Positions 57,170-64,000 of a stretch of 64,000 bases of DNA are shown here, one piece after another; the stretch's first letter is position 1, and every line of letters begins with the position of its first letter. This stretch comes from Oncomelania hupensis. Taxonomy: Eukaryota > Mollusca > Gastropoda > Littorinimorpha > Pomatiopsidae. A program made the translations under genes and the position numbers. The notes beneath the pieces were generated by a model, which saw only the letters and a list, made by a program, of their open reading frames with translations, did not search any database and was not told where the DNA came from. The stretch spans positions 4,950,151-5,014,150 of the forward strand of contig CM072522.1 in NCBI GenBank assembly GCA_036898135.1, in the 5' to 3' direction.

Positions 57170-57745
57170 ACCCCCGTTTGGGTGCCGGGGGTTTCAGTAT
57201 AAATGGTATCCCCACTTTCTGGAAATTTAGTGCTTTAAATTCCCACTGTCGCTGCCTTTCTCATTTGTTCTTTCTCATTCCTGCTCTGTTCTATCAATCT
57301 GCTATTCTATCTTCTTCTTCGCTAGACCAGTCACCTACCTTTTTTTCTTGAAAACTCTTCCGGGACAAGACTCCTTATTTGTGTATAAGGTCTGTTGGAT
57401 CAGCTTGGGAATATTGGACGCTTTCTGCCAGGTGGTCACTAGGGCTTCCTATGATGTTATTATTTAGCAATGTAGGCATTTTATATGTATGTGTTTTGTT
57501 GATAATTTATAATGGTGTTTGTATTCTATTTTGTTTTTGTAAACAGGGGTTCGATAAGTTGGGGTAAAGCCTCAGCCGTACCCTGCGTGGGATGTCTTTA
57601 TTGTAAAGTGACTGGCTGGTGGAGAGCTTTCGGTTTTACCACTAGGGTTGTTTCAGCAGATCTTTTATGCGGATCGGGGGTTGTCCGGTCCTGATTTGGC
57701 TCGGAAGAGTCCGCTGGACCTAAAGCAATAATAATGTAATTTAAT
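57170..57745 (+). mobile_element. R1 retroelement, copy 9, full length with TSD
   Basis: GTAGGAGTTTTGTC (14 bp) is duplicated at 57156-57169 and 57746-57759, which defines both ends. The element begins ACCCCCGTTTGGGTGCC and ends CTAAAGCAATAATAATG. Confidence 0.95.
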
Positions 57746-57864
57746 GTAGGAGTTTTGTCCCCTATATGCATTGTGTCCGGGGACGTTAATTTAACCACTG
57801 AACTGAGGGTAGGATAAAAAGGTGTGAGAGAGTGGTTTAAAACATAATGTGCAAAATAAATTTA

Positions 57865-57965
57865 TTCTGTTGAATGTAATATCTGTTTGTTCTTTATTGC
57901 GCGTTGCATGATCTGTAAAATTACAAAAATTACACATTTTCAAGCAGTCATTACACAAAATGGCC
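57865..57965. repeat. second copy of the 105-205 unit
   Basis: GTTTGTTCTTTATTGCGCG, GTAAAATTACAAAAATTACA and CAAGCAGTCATTACACA match the unit at 105-205. It lies 100 bp upstream of the last Rab11 exon. Confidence 0.6.
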
Positions 57966-58065
57966 TCATTAAGGGGTATTCACCTCTGTTGATTCACCCA
58001 CAGTGGTTGCCAAATATTTAAACACATTCTGTTTACTATGATTTTGTTGTGTTTTTTTAAAACAG

Positions 58066-58205
58066 AAATCTACAAGATCGTGTCCCAAAAACAGATTCGT
58101 GACAGCCCGGATGACGACAACTCACCAAGCGGCAACGTACAAACGATATCTGTAGCCCCTACTGTGAATTCCAGCACCAGCAAGAAACAGTGCTGCAGTA
58201 CATAA
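58066..58205 (+). CDS. Rab11 last coding exon (hypervariable tail)
   Basis: Encodes EIYKIVSQKQIRDSPDDDNS, then PSGNVQTISVAPTVNSSTSK and KQCCST, with stop TAA at 58203-58205. The acceptor AAAACAG ends at 58065. The first part (IYKIVSQKQ) is the end of the G domain. The rest is the variable linker, with the two terminal-region cysteines that receive geranylgeranyl groups for membrane anchoring. Confidence 0.98.
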
Positions 58206-60180
58206 TTCTGCTCTTACCTCCCTAGCCTCCCTTCCCACCCAAGCGTCTGCAGTGTGGAATGCGCCTCTGCCATCAAAACAGGTTTTCTTCCATTGTGCTC
58301 TGAACAAGCTGGTTTCTGGGGTTATTTTTATTTTACTGGTGAGCAGAATGAATACACAGGAACACCCATGTAGAGGGTAAAACACGAGCTTTTGTTTCTT
58401 CGAAAAGCTGAGTTGATGATTTTGTCACTTGGGGAATTGCTAGGTTATGATAAATTTTAAGTATTTCTAATTTTAGTTTGAGGTGAACTAGGTATTGGTG
58501 ATGAACTTGTTAGTTAAAAACCTGCTTTTCAATTCATACACACATATGCTGTACTTTCAAGTGCGTCTGTTGTACTTTCAAGTGTGTCTGTCGAGATCAA
58601 AATTGCGCAAAACCTTACGCAAAGTCTAATTCACGCTATTGGCATATATTCTACATATAGAAAAAAACTAGAACACTTGTGTTCCAAAAGATGCTCAGTA
58701 ACATAAACGTTTTCATATATATATATGATCTGCCATTTGCTAAAATTTAAACTTCTTGCCTGACCATTCCAAAAGGTTGTCTACTATAGGCACTAGGAGA
58801 CTTATATTTATAATACTTATACAGGTGCACAAAAACATGGAGCTTGTTGGATTGCTTTGCAGTGACTATTTCTATGTGACTGGTTCTTTCTGGGTGACTT
58901 GTGAGGTATTATAGGGACTGAATGTCTGCATATTTGAGAGCTTTCACTTCAATAACATGGATTAATAAACTTTTCTATGAGCTTACTATCTAGCATAAGA
59001 GTTTGAGAAAACAAAAATCTCACCTTGGGACAAGATGGGCAAAATGATTGATAAAGACATTAAACTGTCTTTTACCAGCTATATCAGTTCACATATTGAA
59101 ACTTGCTTTGCCCTGCAATTCCTTTCCTATGAAACTCCAGCTCAGATTGGAAAAGTGGAGATGCCGTTGCTGACTTTGTGTGACCAGTTCACTGCTGATA
59201 GTAAATCATTGTAGGAAAATTTATACATTTTTAACATGTGTTTTGTAAAATGAAAAATGCCTGTCTTTGTTGGATCCATATTTTGATTGAGTGTTAACTA
59301 AATCAGATTTGAAGCAATACGTGTTGACAAGTACTGTTGGGAAAGTCAAGTCAACAGTTCTTTATTACCCACAAGGGGGAATTCATTCAGGACATTGTAT
59401 TTCAGCAAATAAACGAAAATGTTTTAAAACAAATACAAATAATACATAAAATCACTGTATACAGTACTAAAAAAAAGTTCCTACAGTAATACATAACATA
59501 CTTTTCAATGACTGCACACACAAGAGCATGTGCACACACACACACACACACAATCTCTCCCAAACAATTGAGTGGAAGAAAATGCATTCCACAATCTTTG
59601 GATAATTTTAAAAATAAAATTATGATGCTTATACATGCTATAATAGCATCCAGAGTGCAGTGATTTCTCATGTGAAAACTAGTTTGGAATGCATTGGAAA
59701 TAACAATCACATTTTTGCCGTAACTAATCAAGTGTTTAGATGTGGCTAAATGTTGAATTGTTGTTTGGCTCCCATCAAAATTTACTATTATAACATTTTT
59801 CTTGCATCATCTGTGACATGAAAATAATGATATTGTTTGCTGATCAGTACTGACATGTCACACAAACTACAGCCTGGGAAGTTGTGTATGACAAATGTGT
59901 TTGATACTGCAAGTAAGCTCAGCATTCTCCAACGGTTCTGAGCAGGCACGTTTGAGTGAATGAACAATATTTTTTTCTGCGCAAATGTATGGAAGATTGT
60001 TTTTTTTTTGACTCCCATGCATTCAGAATTGTTCTTTTTTGACTCCCATGCATTCAGCAATGTAAATAATGTAATGTACTCACCCAGAAATAGGAATTTT
60101 TTCATTTTTGCCAATCTGCATGTTCTACATACTCCAAATACTTTTTTTTTTTAATGTTTGTGCTGGATATCAACGTGGTA
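58206..60180 (+). other. Rab11 3' UTR and downstream sequence
   Basis: No repeat family is recognised up to about 60180 apart from a (CA)n run at 59531-59551 and a T-rich duplication (TTTTTTGACTCCCATGCATT) at 60000-60055. The 3' UTR presumably starts here. Its end is not visible from sequence alone. Confidence 0.5.
58974..58979 (+). terminator. candidate Rab11 poly(A) signal
   Basis: AATAAA about 770 bp after the stop. Other hexamers occur further on, so this is only the first canonical one I noticed. Confidence 0.3.
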
Positions 60181-60184
60181 CCAA

Positions 60185-60260
60185 CTGTACAAGTTTGGTC
60201 AACCTCAATCCAAGGTCATGGTCACTGGAGCTGTCCAAGTTGGTTCATATGGGTACTTTG
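60185..60260 (+). mobile_element. short Helitron-like fragment
   Basis: TTTGGTCAACCTCAATCCAA, AAGGTCATGGTCACTGGAGC and GGGTACTTTGATG match the middle of the 53105-54190 family. Confidence 0.6.
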
Positions 60261-60365
60261 ATGTTAGTTCAGGCAATGTACTTGTTTGCAGATTCACGGA
60301 ATTGGCCAAAAAATAAATTTAAAAATCCGCGAAATAAATGTTTCTGTGAAAAAATAACAAAAAAG

Positions 60366-60845
60366 TTACTGAGAAATTTTAGGGTGGGCAAAATGTACCA
60401 AAGCACCGGTGTTCTCTTCTGCAGCCAGAAGTAGCATGCGCGCGTGCTCCTTCCACTTCGTCACACGTTTTGACCACGTCAGAAAATGTGGAGAATAGAC
60501 ATTGTTCCGCGGGAATCTTGAACCGCAGAAATAGACAGCAATGTAAAGAATAAGTGGAAGTGGCTTGAAAGGAAACATGAAGAGATCACGTTTGGGGCAT
60601 AGTTTGAGAAACTGAAAATGTCCAGAGGACCCTTGTGAATGTAGTGCCCATTCTGAACATGAACACTTCACAGTCTTCATACCATGCATTTCTAGACAAG
60701 AGAAAAGAAGAGCTGGAGAGGAAGCAGCATGCTTTTCAGCTACAGCAGTGAAGAGTGCTCCAAGCGAAATGCCCAGAAATGCTGCCACCTGAAAGACCAA
60801 GCACTGAGAGCCAAAAGTAGCAAACCCAATGGCTCCTGAGTCCAA
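60366..60845 (-). CDS. hypothetical 159-aa open frame
   Basis: It is long for this AT-rich sequence and starts MDSGAIGFATFG. There is a hydrophobic stretch (FQVAAFLGISLGALFTAVA, residues about 19-37) and several Cys residues. I recognise no family. The complementary strand also reads in part as charged sequence (FLDKRKEELERKQ), so this may be the shadow of a decayed gene or simply chance. Confidence 0.2.
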   Translation of the reverse strand: MDSGAIGFATFGSQCLVFQVAAFLGISLGALFTAVAEKHAASSPALLFSCLEMHGMKTVKCSCSEWALHSQGSSGHFQFLKLCPKRDLFMFPFKPLPLILYIAVYFCGSRFPRNNVYSPHFLTWSKRVTKWKEHARMLLLAAEENTGALVHFAHPKISQ

Positions 60846-61004
60846 GCTTAAGTAAATTTGGTGTCAGGTAATTTTTTTTTTAAATTATGAACAAACTTTT
60901 TTTTGACTGTGGACATTCAGTAGAGGATGTGGCATTCTCTATGGTGAAGAAAAGATACCTAAGAAGATGGTAATGGAATTTGAAAAGATATTGTTTTCAT
61001 TAAG

Positions 61005-61890
61005 GGGTACCTAGAGTGCATCATGTCAGATGCCCTTGCAGATCACGAAGGCACAGTCAGCATAGGGGGAAGAGCAATCTACAACCTCCGTTTTGCGGAT
61101 GACATTGATGGATTGGCTGGAGAGGAACAAGAACTTAAACAGCTGGTACAGAGGCTTGACACCACCTCCAGAGCCTATGGAATGGAAATAAGTGCAGAGA
61201 AGACCAAAATGATGACCTACACCAATGGCATATCAACACGGACATCAAAGTCCAAGGCCAATCCCTCAACACAGTGCATAGCTTCAAATATTTAGGAGCC
61301 ATTGATCAGACAATGGGTCTCGACAGGAAGTCCTCTCCAGGATCGCACAAACAACTGCTGCCCTGGCGAGGTTGAAGCCAATTTGGAAAGACAGGACCAT
61401 CAGTCTACATTCCAAGATAAGACTGCTGCGCTCCCTTGTCATCTCCATCTTCCTATACGCTTGCGAAACATGGACCCTCACAGCAGATCTACAACGAAGA
61501 ATACAAAGCATGGAGATGAGGTGTTACAGAAGACTTCTGGGCATTTCCTATACCCAGCACATCACCAACAACGAAGTCCGACAGACCATCACACATGCCA
61601 TTGGACAACACGATGACCTGCTCACAGTGGTGAAAAAACGGAAACTCTGATGGTATGGCCACGTCACCAGATCATCAGGTCTTGCAAAGACCATCCTGCA
61701 AGGCACAGTGCAAGGAGGTAGAAGACGAGGGAGACCGAAAAAGAGGTTGGAGGACAACATTCGAGAATGGAGTGGTTTGACACTGAGCGAAACAATCGGG
61801 GTTGCTGAGGACAGGGAAAGATGGGGTACGCTGGTTAAACGATCATCTGTGGTGCCCCTATGACCTTCTAGTTTTTGGGATAGGATAGGA
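61005..61890 (+). mobile_element. LINE-B copy 4, 5'-truncated, with 8-bp TSD
   Basis: Forward orientation. It begins within the RT (ECIMSDALADHEGTVSIGG), includes FADDIDGLAGEEQELKQL and the C-terminal region, and ends in GGGATAGGATAGG. AAGGGGTA is found before and after it. Frame breaks occur near 61215, 61300 and 61650. Confidence 0.85.
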
Positions 61891-62282
61891 AGGGGTATCC
61901 CCCCCTCCCCATCCCCCAAATGTCCGTTTACGGTAACAGAAAAAATATTGTGTCGCTAGGTCGGCATCTTTTCTTTTCTTTTTTTTTCTTTTTTTAAAAA
62001 TATTTAACTTTTTTGGGCCTTTTTCACATTTTTTTCCAGACGATCTCCCCAAAAGGTTTAGGGTCTGGCCCCAAAATTAGGTTCGGTCAGAATAGTGTAA
62101 ACAGACTTTTTGGAGGTGGGGGCCTTATAAACAAGAAGACAAGCCAGCCATACAAATGAATTAGAAGAAGTTTAAATTTGTGGAAAACAACGCCCCCTGA
62201 CCAGTATATTGGCCCCCTGCACCTCCAAAGACATTTTTCCTTGAAAATGCAAATTTGCAGTACATTGCCCGAGTTAGTTGGT

Positions 62283-62822
62283 CATTGTTTATAGGGTCCA
62301 GTGGACTGCAAAGGGCCAAATCATGACCACAACTTGGTTGAAAGAGGACACCCCCAATAAATAAATAAAAATAAATAAATAAAAATAAATAAATGATCTG
62401 CTGAAACAACCCTAATGTTAACACTGAAGGCAATCCACCAGCTGGTCACTTTACAATAAAGCATCGCATGCAAGGGACGCTAAAGCTGTGCTCTTAATTT
62501 ATCGAACCCTCATTTACCAAAACAAAATAGAATATAAACATTATAAAATATTAACAAAACGCATACATATAAAATGCCTACATTGCTCAATAATAATAGC
62601 ATAGAAAGCCCTGTTGGCAGAAAGCCAATATCCCCAAGCAGACCCTACACAGATGAGTTTTGGGAGTTTTCAAGAAAAAAGGTAGGTGTCTAGCAAAGAA
62701 GATAGTAGATTGATAGAACAGAATGAGAAAGAATAAATGAAAATGACAGGAACAGTGGTAATTTAAAGCTCTAAATTTCCACAAAGTGGGGTTACTATTT
62801 ATACAGAAAATTCTGGATCCCC
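62283..62822 (-). mobile_element. R1 retroelement, copy 10 (reverse, old)
   Basis: R1 in reverse: GGGTCCAGTGGACTGCAAAG, GATCTGCTGAAACAACCC, then the TATA-like end near 62790-62805. An (AAATAAAT)n run is inserted at 62358-62394. Confidence 0.8.
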
Positions 62823-62827
62823 GAGGA

Positions 62828-63100
62828 TACTTTAAAGTGACCTTGACTCTAAGAAGTGATCTTGACCATAAAATATGAGAGCTACAAAGTCCAAACTTGC
62901 ATGTAGAGATCAAAGATAGGTCTTTGATATATATATTCCGTTTTTGTGTTGATCTTGCTCAAGGTCAATTTTGGCCGTAGTAAAAAAATTCAAAATGTCA
63001 TCGTATAATAGAATGGTTCTATATGTCGCATCTTGTGCATCAAAATTGGTTGATTTAATAATGCATGAGCCTCATGTCATGTGAAGATCAAGGTCACTTT
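62828..63100 (+). mobile_element. Helitron-like repeat fragment
   Basis: Contains AAAGTGACCTTGACTCTAA, TATGAGAGCTACAAAGTCC, ATAGAATGGTTC and CATGTGAAGATCAAGGTCAC, the middle part of the family. Confidence 0.65.
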
Positions 63101-63102
63101 TG

Positions 63103-63717
63103 CAGAGCTGCCAACTGCTACGAAATTTGCGGAAAATGCTATGCAAAAAATCGTTCGCTACGCGACTCCCCAAATACCACAAATGCTACGCTTTCTTTTC
63201 TTTTTTTTTCTTTTTTTAAAATTTATTTATTATTATTATTATTTACAGTGGATTTTGATAGTATTTCGAGCGCCTATTGCTTGGAAGTACTATGTGGTTT
63301 GAAGCAGTTCTGTCTTGTTTTGTGTTGCTTGGACAATCAGAGCTGTAGGCCTATTACTGTGCCATTTAAAGTGAAAGTCATAGCGTAGCGTTTAGAACTC
63401 AAGGCCGCGGGCCAAGGTCAAGACTTGCTACGTCACGAAAATTAGCCACGTGGCCACATAGACACAAACACGCGGAATAATGGCTACGTTTGAAAGATTT
63501 CCTGTGGTCGTCTTGAGCGTTGCATTACTTTTTCAATACATCAGGCTACATGAAAATACACAGTATTTATTCACAAGTGTTAAGGCAATACTGAACATTT
63601 GCCCAAGTTGGCCTATTATGACAGAAAGTGAAATCTGTAAGTAGAAATCCCAAATCAAATTAAAAAAATCCCAGGGTATACATACAAATACAGGCCGTAC
63701 CAGTAAATGCTATATAC

Positions 63718-63763
<46 letters not shown>

Positions 63764-64000
63764 CTGAACCCAAAAAGCACCTAACAAGAACGCTGCAGTT
63801 GCAAGAATTTTAGAATATTATCATACAGCTAGGCCTATATTGTGCAGACAGTAGGCTTATGGAGTTATGATGCTTTCATAATTTACGAGCGTGAGGACTA
63901 CAAACTTTGCGAGATGCAACTTTATCACATTAGAAACAAACGTATCGAACAATGTAATAACCTTGTTCGTTTCTTACCTGATCTGGAGTGTAGTGGGATG
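63103..64000 (+). mobile_element. possible left end of a CAG-ended transposon running out of the window
   Basis: CAGAGCTGCCAACTGCTACG resembles the CAGAGGTGCCAACC terminus of 8987-9410 and 17894-18886. Repeated GCTACG-type motifs follow. An ATG at 63480 opens a 54-codon frame (MATFERFPVVVLSVALL) ending at 63644 next to a GTAAGT donor-like sequence. The right end would lie beyond base 64000, so this is unproven. Confidence 0.3.
63719..63762. repeat. (GA)n microsatellite
   Basis: About 22 GA units. Confidence 0.97.

Overview
This is a eukaryotic (animal) genomic window that is almost entirely intron and transposon. The one clear host gene is Rab11. Four exons of a near-canonical Rab11 GTPase lie on the + strand at 6958-7041, 27053-27246, 32605-32685 and 58066-58205, with GT-AG introns of about 20.0, 5.4 and 25.4 kb. 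The first coding exon (P-loop and switch I) must lie upstream of base 1. The types of SINE and non-LTR element and the large repeat-filled introns suggest a lophotrochozoan, most likely a mollusc and perhaps a gastropod. That placement is an inference; the Rab11 call is not.

Several interspersed families, recognised here by comparing copies with each other, fill the introns. R1 is a ~570-600 bp element with a TATA-like 5' end and simple-sequence tails, in about ten copies, three of them with 11-14 bp target-site duplications (TSDs). R2 is a ~300 bp SINE-like repeat in five copies. LINE-A is a Jockey/I-type element with ORF1, endonuclease, RT and RNase H. LINE-B is a different APE-type non-LTR element with a (GGATA)n tail and a 574-codon intact RT frame at 22542-24266. 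LINE-C is CR1/L2-like. There are two tRNA-derived SINEs, a third SINE sharing a central domain with one of them, and a 5S-rRNA-derived SINE. A Helitron-like family is rich in AGGTCA half-sites. A set of CAG...CTG-ended DNA transposons makes ~6-bp TSDs. There are also two TA-flanked elements (one Tigger-like), one TTAA-flanked element and a broken HARBI1-like gene with introns.

Layout: 1-6.9 kb is the tail of Rab11 intron 1, with R1 copies and a zinc-finger transposon. 7-27 kb is intron 2, with several 6-bp-TSD transposons, a long hairpin, a heavily nested LINE-A and the intact LINE-B. 27-32.6 kb is intron 3, mostly a LINE-B copy split by a DNA transposon. 32.7-58 kb is intron 4: a Helitron-like element with several later insertions, the HARBI1-like pseudogene, a LINE-B copy with a twin-priming-like 5' inversion, LINE-C and more Helitron-like copies. 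After the Rab11 stop at 58205 come the 3' UTR and more repeats.

I see no coherent new multi-gene system. The most interesting signals are transposon biology: R1 sharing its 3' end with LINE-A, 55-65 bp insertions with perfect TSDs, the 6-bp-TSD transposon set, the 5' inversion, the long hairpin near 8.3 kb and a dyad motif cluster at 37-39.4 kb.
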